Origin: Patiria pectinifera
Taxonomy: Eukaryota > Echinodermata > Asteroidea > Valvatida > Asterinidae
Length of the DNA stretch: 64,000 nt
Assembly: GCA_029964075.1 (NCBI GenBank)
Contig: CM057135.1
Coordinates: 22,656,863-22,720,862, forward strand
Reading direction: 5' to 3'
Made by a program: the position numbers and the translations under genes. Numbering within the stretch: the first letter of the stretch is position 1; every line of letters begins with the position of its first letter. The notes under the pieces were generated by a model. The model did no database searches, was not told the origin of the DNA, and worked only from the letters and a program-made list of their open reading frames with translations. Of the stretch, positions 1 to 10,484 are shown piece by piece.

Positions 1-2049
1 CCGGTTGCACGCATTTTCATAGACACACCATATTATGTCGGAACAGTTAACGCGTTGTGCATGCCAAACCCACTATATGGCTTAATTTTAGGTAACATAA
101 GTGATGCGAGAGATCCACAAAACCCTAATCCGAAATGGGCGCGTCGAACTCCGCCGGTCGATGTATGCCAAACCAAACCGAGTAACACGCTCACATCCAA
201 ACCAAATGACGCATACCATATCAAACCTAGTGAGGCGTTGCAGACCAAATTTTGCAGTGACGCACCGGCGTGTGTTAAGCTAGAAATTGATGACAATTTG
301 GAAGATGCTAATCACGCGAATAACAATGACGACGTGTCGGCCGCAGTCGAAACGCGTGCGCAGAAAGTGAAACGTGCAAAGGACTTAAAACCTCTTAGAG
401 TACCAGAAGCTCAAAGCTTTTCGGAATCGCGAGCGGATATCAAACAAGCTCAGGTTAATGATTCAACTCTAAGTAAATGTTGGAAACTAGCACAAGATGG
501 AACAGTTCAGAAAACCGGTCGTGCAAATGAAGTCAGGTATTTCATATCTGATGGTCTATTGTTCAGGGAATTCAAATCACCGTCCGTAGAAAATGGTCGA
601 ACAATTAACCAAATGATTGTACCGCAAACATTGAGACCAAAAGTGCTCAAACTGGCCCATGATGCCATGATGGCAGGACACCTAGGCACAACTAAAACAA
701 CCGATCGTGTCTTAGCAAATTTCTTTTGGCCGGGCGTACAGGGTGATGTGCGACGTTATTGTGCTTCGTGTGACTCATGCCAAAGAACCATTGCAAAAGG
801 TCGTGTAGGAAAAGTGCCACTCGGTAAAATGCCATTGATAGACACCCCATTCCGACGCGTAGCGATAGATCTTGTGGGACCGATTGACCCAGTAACGGAC
901 CGCGGTAATCGCTATATTTTAACTATGGTTGATTACGCTTCACGTTATCCAGAAGCTGTTGCTCTACCGCGTATTGACACCGAACGCGTAGCAGAGGCCT
1001 TGCTCGAAATGTTTTCACGCGTAGGAGTTCCACATGAAATCCTATCAGATATGGGAACGCAATTTACAGGCAACCTCATGAAAGAGATAAGCAGACTTTT
1101 ATCGGTCAAACAATTGCATACAACACCTTACCACCCGATTTGCAACGGACTCGTGGAAAAATTTAACGGCACACTAAAACGCATGTTGCGAAAAATGTGT
1201 TGTGATCGACCACGTGACTGGGATCGGTACATCCCCGCTCTCTTGTTTGCATATCGTGAATGTCCTCAGGAAAGCCTAGGCTATTCTCCGTTTGAACTCG
1301 TATACGGACACACGGTTAGGGGACCACTCACTATCTTAAAGGAATTATGGACCGAATCAGTTGAAGATGAGGAAGTTAAGAACACATATCAATACGTGAT
1401 TGATTTGCAGGACAAGCTCGAGTCCACGTGTAAGTTAGCCCGTGAAGAACTCGCTAAATCTAGTGCTAGGTACAAAAAGTACTACGACTCCCGAACCAAA
1501 GATAGATCATTTAGTGCTGGTGACAAAGTGTTAGTACTTCTGCCGACAGAGTCCAATAAACTGTTGATGCAATGGAGAGGGCCGTTCGTTGTACTGAGAC
1601 GCGTAGCTCAACATAATTTTTGCATTGACATGAACGAAAAAGAGCGAACATTCCACGCAAACTTGCTCAAACGTTACGTGACGCAACAAGAACCAGAAGA
1701 TGAAGAAATAGTTCATGCCGCACATAGTCTGATGCACGTCAGTACAAGTGTTATTGAAGAGGATGAAACCACTTCGGAAATGCTGGAGTTAAAACTCTTC
1801 CCAGTTGAACCAACCGAATCATTGACAGACACGCAGATTAGCAATGATAGAACAGAGTCGGAAACCAAAGAAATCAAAGAACTCTTAGAAGAATTCTCAG
1901 ACGTGTTAACCGATATCCCAGGCCGTACTGATTTAATTCAACACACCGTGATACTTACCACAGATGACGCGATATACTCTAAGGCCTACCCTGTTCCATT
2001 CGCCACGCAAGAAACAATTAAGAATGAGATTGAAGATCGGAGTAATTGA
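1..2049 (+). CDS. pol: Gmr1-like Pol, protease C-terminus plus integrase
   Basis: The frame is open from the first base, so the left end is partial. The first codons (around LYGLILGN) resemble the C-terminal end of a Gypsy aspartic protease. A low-complexity linker follows, then the integrase zinc-binding HHCC module (657-786; GHLGTT, then CASCDSC). The integrase core has Asp in AIDLVGP near 866, Asp in LSDMGTQF near 1049 and Glu in GLVEKFNG near 1156, so the DDE triad is complete. A GPY/F-type C-terminal module lies near 1570-1680 (WRGPFVV). Codons after about 1870 begin the RT N-terminal region (IPGRTDLI) and then run out of frame at the stop. Integrase inserts the cDNA into the host chromosome. 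Confidence 0.85.
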   Translation, partial: PVARIFIDTPYYVGTVNALCMPNPLYGLILGNISDARDPQNPNPKWARRTPPVDVCQTKPSNTLTSKPNDAYHIKPSEALQTKFCSDAPACVKLEIDDNLEDANHANNNDDVSAAVETRAQKVKRAKDLKPLRVPEAQSFSESRADIKQAQVNDSTLSKCWKLAQDGTVQKTGRANEVRYFISDGLLFREFKSPSVENGRTINQMIVPQTLRPKVLKLAHDAMMAGHLGTTKTTDRVLANFFWPGVQGDVRRYCASCDSCQRTIAKGRVGKVPLGKMPLIDTPFRRVAIDLVGPIDPVTDRGNRYILTMVDYASRYPEAVALPRIDTERVAEALLEMFSRVGVPHEILSDMGTQFTGNLMKEISRLLSVKQLHTTPYHPICNGLVEKFNGTLKRMLRKMCCDRPRDWDRYIPALLFAYRECPQESLGYSPFELVYGHTVRGPLTILKELWTESVEDEEVKNTYQYVIDLQDKLESTCKLAREELAKSSARYKKYYDSRTKDRSFSAGDKVLVLLPTESNKLLMQWRGPFVVLRRVAQHNFCIDMNEKERTFHANLLKRYVTQQEPEDEEIVHAAHSLMHVSTSVIEEDETTSEMLELKLFPVEPTESLTDTQISNDRTESETKEIKELLEEFSDVLTDIPGRTDLIQHTVILTTDDAIYSKAYPVPFATQETIKNEIEDRSN

Positions 2050-3220
2050 ACGCTCACAATCGAAATATGCATCACCCATCGTACTAGTCCGCAAAAAAGA
2101 CGGAAGTAACAGATTTTGTGTGGATTTTCGCAAACTTAATAAAGTAACCATCTTCGACCCCGAACCCATGCCAAACGCAGATAATTTGATGGGACAAGTT
2201 GGCGATGCAAATTTCTTCACAAAACTCGATCTAACAAAGGGATACTGGCAGATACCGATCTCTGACCACGATAAGGACAAAACCGCGTTCATAACACCGC
2301 ACGGATTATTCCATTTCACAGTTCTGCCATTCGGGATGATAAACGCACCGGCAACATTTACGCGTATGATGAGGAAACTACTAGAAGGCCAGTCTAATGT
2401 CGTTAATTTTATTGACGATATTTTGATTTTCTCACATTCATTCGACGAACATCTCAAACTTCTCAGAGAAGTCTTAGATCGTCTCCACAGAGCAAAATTA
2501 ACTGCAAAACCATCAAAGTGCAACATCGCGTGTAACACTCTCGAATTCTTAGGACACGTAATCGGCGAAGGTAAACTTGGACCACAAACCGAAAACATTG
2601 TCAAAATTCTAAACGCGTCTCGCCCACTCACCAAGAAAGAAGTTCGGTCATTTATGGGACTGGTAAATTATTATCGAAGATTCGTTCCCAACTTCGCTGC
2701 GATCGCGGCACCATTAACCGACCTAACGAAGAAAGGAAATCCAACCAAAGTTAATTGGGGCACAGCTCAAGAACACGCGTTTACGACGTTGGAATCTAGC
2801 TTAGAATCAACTCCCATTCTCCACCTACCCGATCATAGCCGTTCGTACGTTCTCAGAACCGACGCTTCGGACGAAGGAATCGGTGCAGTGCTACTGCAAC
2901 CTGACGGAGATCAACTATTTCCGATCGCATACGCAAGTCGTAAGCTGCTGCCACGCGAGAAAGCATACGCAGTTATCGAACGCGAATGCCTAGCATTAAT
3001 TTGGGGAATCGCAAAGTTTCATGTTTATCTCTACGGTAAACAATTTCTTGTTGAAACCGACCACCACCCTCTGGCCTATCTCACCACTGCAAAGGTAAAC
3101 AATAGCAGATGCATGCGATGGGCTTTGACGCTGCAGCAATATAGATTCATAGTCAAGGCCATAAAAGGCTCTGACAACATTGGAGCAGATTTCTTGAGCA
3201 GATGTCCAGGCAACGAGTAG
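1964..3220 (+). CDS. pol: Gmr1-like Pol, reverse transcriptase plus RNase H
   Basis: Useful homology starts near 2035 (IGVIERS); the 1964 ATG is only where the frame opens. RT landmarks are SPIVLVRKKDGS, FCVDFRKLN, TKLDLTKGYWQI and LPFGMINAPATF, then the active-site box FIDD near 2410. This box has Phe-Ile where Gypsy elements usually show YVDD or YLDD; both Asp residues are kept. RNase H follows with RTDASDEGIG (Asp), ERECLALIW (Glu) and VETDHHPL (Asp). A stop closes the frame about 260 bp before the LTR. Nothing resembling integrase follows, confirming the unusual domain order. The frame is +1 relative to the integrase ORF. Confidence 0.85.
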   Translation: MTRYTLRPTLFHSPRKKQLRMRLKIGVIERSQSKYASPIVLVRKKDGSNRFCVDFRKLNKVTIFDPEPMPNADNLMGQVGDANFFTKLDLTKGYWQIPISDHDKDKTAFITPHGLFHFTVLPFGMINAPATFTRMMRKLLEGQSNVVNFIDDILIFSHSFDEHLKLLREVLDRLHRAKLTAKPSKCNIACNTLEFLGHVIGEGKLGPQTENIVKILNASRPLTKKEVRSFMGLVNYYRRFVPNFAAIAAPLTDLTKKGNPTKVNWGTAQEHAFTTLESSLESTPILHLPDHSRSYVLRTDASDEGIGAVLLQPDGDQLFPIAYASRKLLPREKAYAVIERECLALIWGIAKFHVYLYGKQFLVETDHHPLAYLTTAKVNNSRCMRWALTLQQYRFIVKAIKGSDNIGADFLSRCPGNE

Positions 3221-3482
3221 AATCAAACAAATATAAGAAGTGTATACGATGACAAGTGTAAATATTATGGATGTATTAGTATTATTCAGAAAATGTAAAG
3301 TTTGTAGATGACACATCGTTCATGCCAGAGAGTAATTCACCAGAACACGAATTAGCAGAATACTGGAATTGTAATGTATAAATATGACAAGAGTACTAAT
3401 ATCAAAAAAAAAAATCGTGCATTTTTGAAGAGTCAATTTGTTCATTCTATTCATCTTAAAGAGTAATTCGCTAGTGAGGGGT

Positions 3483-4147
3483 TGTGTCACAGAGTGACTT
3501 TATTTTAATAAAACGAATGTACTCTTTATTGGTTGTAGAAACAAGTTTATTTTTATGTGCCCTGAATCTAGTACATTGGCAGTTGGAATTTGGAATGTGT
3601 TTTATGTAGAGGGTAACACAATGTTCTTTTATTGAGGCTCTCATACCCAACATTCCGGGGATAGGTGAGCTAGCCAAACCATGTTTTATTGAGCCTGTGA
3701 CGTTTAAATAATTAAGCCACACCTAGTTTGTCATTGGTCAATGGGGCTTACGTAATACTCAAATGTGAATGTTAAATAGGCAATGAGAAGCCTGAGTGGA
3801 CAGAATAAAATTATCATGTTAATTTATGCATAGGACTAAATTTATTTTGGGTATACAAGCGTGGGCAAATGTAAGAAAAAGGAGTTGCTAAGAGAAATTC
3901 CGAGTAGAGGGAAGTGGCCGGACTCGAAGTGGTTTTTTGAGACTAAGAAGCCAAGGGAGATGGGGCAATGCATAGCCAGCCTGCGGCAGAGCTAATGAGA
4001 GCTCATTGAGTCTGAACTAATGAGAGTTCACGAACCAGACATTCAGCAGTGTATAAGCCAGGAGTCCTTCAATTCCTGTAAGTTAAACTATAAATAAAAT
4101 TATTGTTGTATTAAACTTTGCTTAATTTATTCATTTTTGCGGGAACA
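3483..4147 (+). repeat. Candidate 3' LTR of the Gmr1-like element
   Basis: The segment starts TGTGTCAC directly after a purine-rich stretch (GTGAGGGG) that could be the polypurine tract, and ends GGGAACA, giving TG...CA termini over 665 bp. AATAAA-like signals lie near 4090. The partner 5' LTR is outside the window, so these boundaries are inferred from termini and not from a pairwise match. The 260 bp between the pol stop and this LTR show no coding signal. Confidence 0.55.
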
Positions 4148-4838
4148 TAATATCACTTTAATAACTGGAGACTAATTTTTATGAGATTTTGGAAAGATTA
4201 AGCGTGAAATGTATTGGCTAGAACTTGGCATTAATTTTGTATAAAATACAATAAGGCCTATATTGCATCAAAAAAACCGACAAGTGTTGGCCTACGAAGG
4301 TGCTAGTTGCGTTTGAGGAAATGTGGCCAAACAACACATAATTTTGCTACGCAGAAATGTTTGGATATTTTGGCGAACAAATTTGTTATTGCTATGTTTT
4401 CAGGGCTTTTAATCTTGGTTTTGGAATTGCGTCCCCGTGACCAGAGGAGTGAGGCCGGACCGCAGCGGCGGGACCAGAGGACCGTGTGGACTCCGCTGGC
4501 CAAGTGGGAAAGCTACGGGCATAGAGCATTTTGCTGGACACGAGACAACAAGAGACACTCGGACACTACTTTTCTATGCTGTAACTAATAATTGTGATTG
4601 TACTAAATACTGGAAGTTGCCCCTTAATCTAAATTCAATAAGGAATATAAATCGTGTGTATGATAAATCTGTAAATAAATATAAATATTGTAAAGAGAAG
4701 AGTGAAGGCCTAGTTTTCTCTGAGTGTCAGTACTGTTCATTGGATGGTGACTATAACCAAGGGTCCATTTCATGGGGTGGGCAAACCCTGGGATGTGACA
4801 ACCACTATATAATATATAGTTGATGGGAACTTTCTAAC
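4148..4838. other. Non-coding stretch between retrotransposon and THAP gene
   Basis: No convincing coding homology on either strand. A GC-richer patch lies near 4425-4520 and a short AT-rich dyad near 4804-4820. The next exon expected of the minus-strand THAP gene is not recognisable here, so that gene is either truncated or its last exons lie left of the window, beyond the retrotransposon. Confidence 0.5.
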
Positions 4839-7633
4839 CTGGCTAACTAGTGACTTCAACCAGTCATTGATGATAGCACAGTCCTTTCTCTTACCGATGC
4901 TGAGCATCTTCTTCTTGATACCTAAATTCAATGCAGAAAGGACAAAATAACCACACTTTAGAAGACTCACAAAGAAAAGATAACACCACAGTGCGAGGTT
5001 TTACGTTATAGAAAATGTCATATACATTCAGGCATGGGATTTTTCATTTATGGTGAAATTTGTAGTTAGTAAGCATTTTTAAAGTACATGCATAAAAATG
5101 GATTAAAAATGCCCACAACTGATGCTTTTAAATGATGCACTGTTGTCATGGGTGACCAAGATTTCAAAGAAAACACTGAGCCTTGCTAGTTGGAACTAAT
5201 ACCTTTAGCTACATGCCAAACATCGAAGAAGTGTGAGATGCCCTTTGGCTGCAGATGCTCCCTCACCCATTTTGTCACTTGTGGATGTCTGTCTGTGATG
5301 AGAGCTTTCGGCTTCAGTTTTCGATGCTTGACCCATTTCATTGCTCGCTTTAGGCCTTCCAACTCCATGGCGTTAGAATTTTTGACTTGGTTTTTCTGTA
5401 CGACAAAAAAATGAATGCAGGTACATAAAAACTGCTCAATCATACCAGAAATTCTAGCAGTCATTACAAAGTGATCCATGCACATCTTGATAAATTGGAC
5501 AGACAATAACTGGTTTTACCTCTGGCTTCAACAAATTTCCATCTTCTATTCAAGGACACAGACCAGATAGTAAAATGCAAAGAACAAACCTGTACTAGTT
5601 GTATGTCCAGAATCTTGTTTGAGGTCAGGTCCATCAGGCTGTATGAGCCATATTTTGCACAGTGCCCCATGCTGTCACAGCGTGCATCTCCTCCAAGAAC
5701 AGGTTGTGTATGCATGTTTCGTACAATTTCCTTTCGTTCTTTTTCCCAAACCTGTTTTGAGAAAGACAAAAAAGAGAAGGAAATTTTACTTGTCAAAAGT
5801 AGAAATATATCATTGACACACAGAAAAGGGACAATCCTCAAAGCTTTTGATGTGAATATATAAACTTACACGCATAATCATTTCGTTAGTACAAAGTACA
5901 ATGTAGGATTTCATTCCTGTTACACATTTTTTTGAAAAATCAACAATGTAACAGTTAGAGTAAGGCATTCCCGGATCCAATCATTTCTTCAACTGAAAAT
6001 GAGCAGCTTCTACAAGAATGACCACAAAAAATATAGAGGGTTCAACCAAAAATAAAGTGACACTAGTGATCCGCGCTTCTCCTTGTTTCATCTTCTGCAC
6101 CAGTGGCATAAAAGTCTACCTGCTTAACCCTAATTCCCTAGGGGTATGCAAAATCGAATTGAAATTGGAGGATTCAAGACTATTAGGACTATACAAAATA
6201 AGCAACACAAACCTTTACAACCGCAGGCTGAATGTAAAGATGCTGGTGCGTCATGAAGGTGCTGTAGGATATCGTTGCAATCCTCATGTTTTGGAAAATC
6301 CTCAGCACTTTCGTCGGTGACCCTCCTGCAGCTAATATTGAAGTTGAAAGGAGAATATTACCGGCTGGTGTGTCACCAATATATGGCTGACTACACCACT
6401 TCTCCGAGAACTGACATTTGCTGCAGAAGCGGGATACAACGACCAATGACCCAACAGTTCTGTGGATTTTCTTTGTTGCTTGCCCTGCACATTTAGGGCA
6501 CTGCCCGAAGAGCTGCAAAAGCTGTGTCTTGAACACAAGGTATTTTGTCTCCTGATATTCACTTGTGCATGTTACATCCTCTTCTGAATCTCTAAGGAGT
6601 TTTTAAAAAAATGAAAGAAACTGTGATGAATATGAATGTCATAGTTCATAAAGGAAGATATGATGGACAGATTGTCACAACATTCAGGCCACTATGCAAA
6701 ATATGTACCTTTTCAGACAGAATTCATGTTAATGTACTTTGTTAAATCTTACAGGGAACTATCTGAACTTGGGCAGTAGTCTTCATCCTCTTCTACACAG
6801 TCCTCTTCTGAATACTCTTCATCACTTATGTCCATAGGGCTTGGTGCATTTTGTTCAGGGAGTTCCATGACAGTGCTCTCACTTGGTTGTAAAGGCGCCA
6901 TCAGCTTTAGAGGTGGAAGTTTGACAATCTCACACTGGGTTCCTATGTTGCTTTTCCTGCCATTTAATTGCACAGCTGGCAGAGAAAAAGTAAAAGTAAA
7001 ATCAAATTGCTGTTCCTATTTATTTATCGATAAAATAATCATTATAGCGACAAAGGGACATAGGAGGAAGCCAAGGTAATTCTTGGAACATGAAGGATAC
7101 TTACTAGTATATCTCTCTTCCCTCTCAATGACCCTTCTCATTAACTTTCCCATGTTAAAAATAAATTACACTTTGCAACACTAGACTGACACACCAGGAC
7201 ACTTCCTAGGTGAATATTGAGGTACATGTAAATGCTCACCTCTGTGATATCTTTTGGGTCTTATGTTGACCTGCAGCCCTTTGACTCTTTTGGTGGGTCG
7301 TGCTGGGACAATCGAGGTCTGACACTTCCTGTCAGTTGTGTCAGGCTTGACATCAGCCTGGCAGCCGCTTTCATGAAGCCGGTTCTATTAAAATATAATC
7401 AATAAAGTCAAGTCACCTCCCTGTTACAATCTTCATTATTCACATTCTGATAGTTATATTACAGACATTTTCACCATTCTGCGAAGATGTTGAAAAAAAG
7501 AAGTTGCATCAAATTGAGAAATATTTACCTGATTACATGTACCTCTCAGTTTAGTCTCTGTGTTTTTTGCTTTATGGGCAGATGCTGCTGGTGGAGCCTC
7601 GGCAGTGTCATCTCCAAGGAGCTCGTTAATTAC
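4839..7633 (-). CDS. THAP-associated DDE transposase-like gene, seven exons, 3' incomplete
   Basis: Exons on the minus strand, in order: 7633-7529, 7384-7240, 6975-6753, 6591-6213, 5751-5590, 5395-5203 and 4921-4839. Every junction has a GT donor and AG acceptor, the phases agree at each one, and no stop interrupts the joined frame. Encoded features include an acidic stretch (DEEYSEEDCVEEDEDY), a C-x2-C pair (QCPKCAG) followed by FCSKC, the block GDARCDSMGHCAKYGSYSL and ALITDRHPQV, two likely catalytic Asp positions, then FFDVWHVAKG. I recognise this as the conserved core of a widespread invertebrate and fish family resembling THAP-linked Kolobok-type transposases. The superfamily name comes from memory and is the least certain part. 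The final catalytic exon(s) are not visible. The intact frame argues for a recent or functional gene. Confidence 0.7.
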
Positions 7634-10106
7634 CTGCACCAAAGGAAAACATAACTTCACTTGAAGTAGCATTTATTAGTAAAAATAAGTCACTTATTAT
7701 TTTTGGAAACTAAAGCATTGAAAAATGTGTTGCGGCTGCCCGATGTACAACTTATTTTGGGCCAACTAAGTGAAATTTTACATGTCAATGCATGTTTCCG
7801 CCTTCGTTCATCACGCACCCGTTGAGGGCGTCAACATGCAGTGACATGTACAAATTTACTAAGTTGGCCACACATTCGCCTACAAATCTCTCTTAAAGGG
7901 AAAATACAACATTTGCAAACATCGAAAAATAAAATGACAGTCTAAAGCATCCTGTAAAATTATGGCACCTGGTGTGAAGTCATTTTCAAGAAAATTGTAT
8001 TTTGGTTTACATTTCCAACGGTGGTCGGCCGACCACCGTAGGAAAAACCTAACTATTTTTCACTACTGCTCCAAAATTTACCATTTTCCAGTCCAATTTT
8101 GTTTGCTTATTGGTTTTATGTTCATGAATGGGTGCAGGTCAACTAGACTGGTTCCCTGAGCGTACAATTTTCCGGCATATGTAAATTGATCCATTTCATC
8201 TTCAGTGGAGTCAGGGAACTAGACTACTTGAACATTTTTTTTTCTTGGTTTTTTTCAGCATTTTCAAAAACAAAACTTCAAACATGTTAGTGTAACAATA
8301 ATTTGATCTGTTTATACTAACCCCACAAATAATTCATTTCTGAAAATTAAAGCATAAGCCAATGATGTACATTCCCTTTAAAGAATTTGTCAACATATTC
8401 CTTACACAGTAATTCTCACATGAAAGTATACTCTCTGACTCTGAGGTACAAGGTTAGCAAAAACAATTGTCCTTCTTTTCTGTTTTGAAAATGGAAAAGT
8501 TTTGAAAATGAAATTTTTTTGAAAGATTCCCATTTCTGGCCATCACTAATTTATTCCCTTCACCAGTGACCTATTAGCCATCAGACATGTCAGAAAGTGA
8601 TAATATACCCTAAAAAGTCCAATTTAGCTGGGGAAATATTTAAGTTCTTACTAAGAAAACACTTCGAAGTTTCCAGACCAGCCCCATGGGGTTTGTGCAC
8701 AGGGTGACAAGAGATGATCAGATATATGAGAATCTTTCCGAAACGCTTCAAATTTCATTTGACTTCCATTATTGTCTGTAAGCTAACCGGATTTGTAGTT
8801 TGCACAAGAAATACATGACATAATTTGTGACCCACTGTGTGTTAGGCCACTTTTTTTTCAGAGGGCGGACAAAACTATCCTTCGGCCGGCTGTACCCCAA
8901 CTATCGATCCCCCTGTAGTCCACGTACGTTACCGGAAAACACGTTTTGGTTTTAGTGTACGTTGTAGTGAACGTCAGTACCAACTAGTTAACGTATACAT
9001 GTATTGTTGATGTACCCTAACGTGGCGCGGCCCCTAATGTGGCGCACTTTGATTTTTCGCCTGTAGCGCCTAGCTAGACAAAAGTTTTAACTGAAATTTC
9101 ACAGAAATTGAAATTTCATCAAATCTAAATTCTTAAATTTTATGAAACTGAAATTGCTAACAGAGGCTAAATAGCAAGCATTAATAAGGTAAAAGTACCA
9201 ATATTTCACTGCATGAATTTGAGGTTTGTAAACAAAGAGGTTTGGCGACACTACACGAGGAAAGTTGGGTAAGCTTCGAAGTGCGCCACGTTAGGGAACA
9301 CGACTATAGCTACACCGTACGCATTATGACCTAAATCATGGAGGAATAAGAACATCATCATCGACCATGTCGACAGATCGAGTTCTCAACGCCGGTCGAC
9401 CTGTACCTCGACGACTCGCGAAACTCAGCCGACACATCATATTCATCTACTGGTTATTGCTGTGACCTAGTTTCACTAATTTCGCCTATAAACTCCAATG
9501 ACATGTCGTGAATGTATTTACTGTCAGTCGACGTGACCCCTGTCGCTGCAACAGTGCAAGGCTGCATGCAGTTAGCTAGCTCTGCGCTTCTGCTGCTCGG
9601 CCACACGATGTTGGTCTGGCGCTCTAGCAACCTCGTCCCTAGTGCTTACTTTATTTCCAACCGCGTTTCCAGGTAGTGATGGGCGCGTACTGCTCGACAC
9701 CCTGGGGACGAGCTTGGGTGCTCTAGCTCTCATAGTGCAGCGCAACTGCTGACCTGGCGAGTCTGATAACGGACGTCAGGTATTAATTGGAGCCAGACTA
9801 AATACGTACGACGTCGACGTTCCGTACGTAGTTTGTCATGTGGATGTGAATTTTAATTAGTATAATTGACCTTACAAATTATGTAAAACCCAACTGCTTG
9901 AATTTTAAATGTTAATGTTCTCAATGAATGCAGGACGCTGTAAAATTCAAGTAGGCTTAGCCTGCGCCTAATTATGACGACTTTCGACGTTTTAAATAAT
10001 TTGGTCGGCAACCAGCCTCACGAGCATGACGAGTTTATTTTCGACACGTCTGGTCTGTCCACAATTAACATAACTAAAAAATTAAGTTCAATAATTAAGG
10101 TGTGCT
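7634..10106. other. Intron or intergenic DNA, largely featureless
   Basis: If the THAP exon at 10107-10484 belongs to the downstream exons, this is its first intron. No coding homology is seen. It contains the TIR element at 9032-9296 and a CpG-rich stretch near 9300-9800. Confidence 0.5.
9032..9296. mobile_element. Short TIR element (MITE candidate), 265 bp
   Basis: Left terminus 9032-9052 (CCCTAATGTGGCGCACTTTGA) and the reverse complement of 9276-9296 match at 19 of 21 positions. A partial extra copy of the same motif lies immediately outside the left end (9015-9029). There is no coding capacity. No clean target-site duplication was found, so the superfamily is unassigned. Confidence 0.6.
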
Positions 10107-10484
10107 TCAAACAGTCCTAGTCATGCTAATTGAAAGAAAACGTAACCTTGTTGACTCCCTTTTTTTAAACGCAGCCCGTTCTGTGGATTGGGGAGATGGC
10201 TTGTCACACGGCCGCTTCGTCGGTACCGCGGCTGGTTTGATATACAAGCGTGTTGCAATTCCAAATTCTCGTTTTAATAAACTAGATTGATCAAAGTCTT
10301 CACGTACAAAATGGGAGCTGCATATGAGTGACCTATCATTAAAATTAAAATCTGATCTAGTAATTTGTACAAAACGTATCCACTGGCGCCGCAGGGAAAT
10401 GTTGACAGGAAATGTATAAAAACTTGTGTCAGGGCTGTTCTTTGGGGTGCGATTACAGCCACCGACAACACAATTAACCGGCAT
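10107..10484 (-). CDS. THAP zinc-finger exon, probable first exon of the minus-strand gene
   Basis: From the ATG at 10484 the protein has a canonical C2CH THAP domain: C-x4-C near the start (CVVGGC), RRQWIRF around the invariant Trp, ICSSHF supplying the last Cys and His, and an AVPT-type motif (AAVPTKRP) at the domain end. THAP domains are sequence-specific DNA-binding modules in P-element-type transposases and their domesticated relatives. The same strand and orientation as the exons at 4839-7633 suggest one gene. The joining donor is unresolved: the best donor (near 10145) has the wrong phase for the 7633 acceptor, whereas a weaker one near 10110 fits. An unseen intermediate exon is also possible. 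Confidence 0.75.
   Translation of the reverse strand: MPVNCVVGGCNRTPKNSPDTSFYTFPVNISLRRQWIRFVQITRSDFNFNDRSLICSSHFVREDFDQSSLLKREFGIATRLYIKPAAVPTKRPCDKPSPQSTERAAFKKRESTRLRFLSISMTRTV

Larger units (their letters stand above)
1..4147 (+). mobile_element. Gmr1-like Ty3/Gypsy LTR retrotransposon, 3' part
   Basis: The domains run protease tail, integrase, reverse transcriptase, RNase H, then a candidate 3' LTR. In ordinary Ty3/Gypsy elements integrase follows RNase H; here it comes before the RT, as in Ty1/Copia, although the RT and integrase sequences are Gypsy-like. This order defines the Gmr1-like group known from deuterostomes. The gag and 5' LTR lie left of the window. One frameshift near 2030-2045 separates the integrase and RT frames, so this copy is probably not autonomous. 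The element abuts, on the opposite strand, the truncated 3' end of the THAP gene beginning at 4839. Confidence 0.85.

Noticed and set aside
33..296. Minus-strand ORF at the left edge
   Set aside because: Antisense of the Gmr1-like protease/integrase linker, with repetitive translation only.
1933..2634. 233-codon minus-strand ORF
   Set aside because: It is the antisense shadow of the Gmr1-like RT.
7100..7157. Extra exon of the THAP gene between 7240 and 6975 (frame MGKLMRRVIER)
   Set aside because: No acceptor gives the phase required by the upstream donor, whereas the neighbouring exons join directly in phase.
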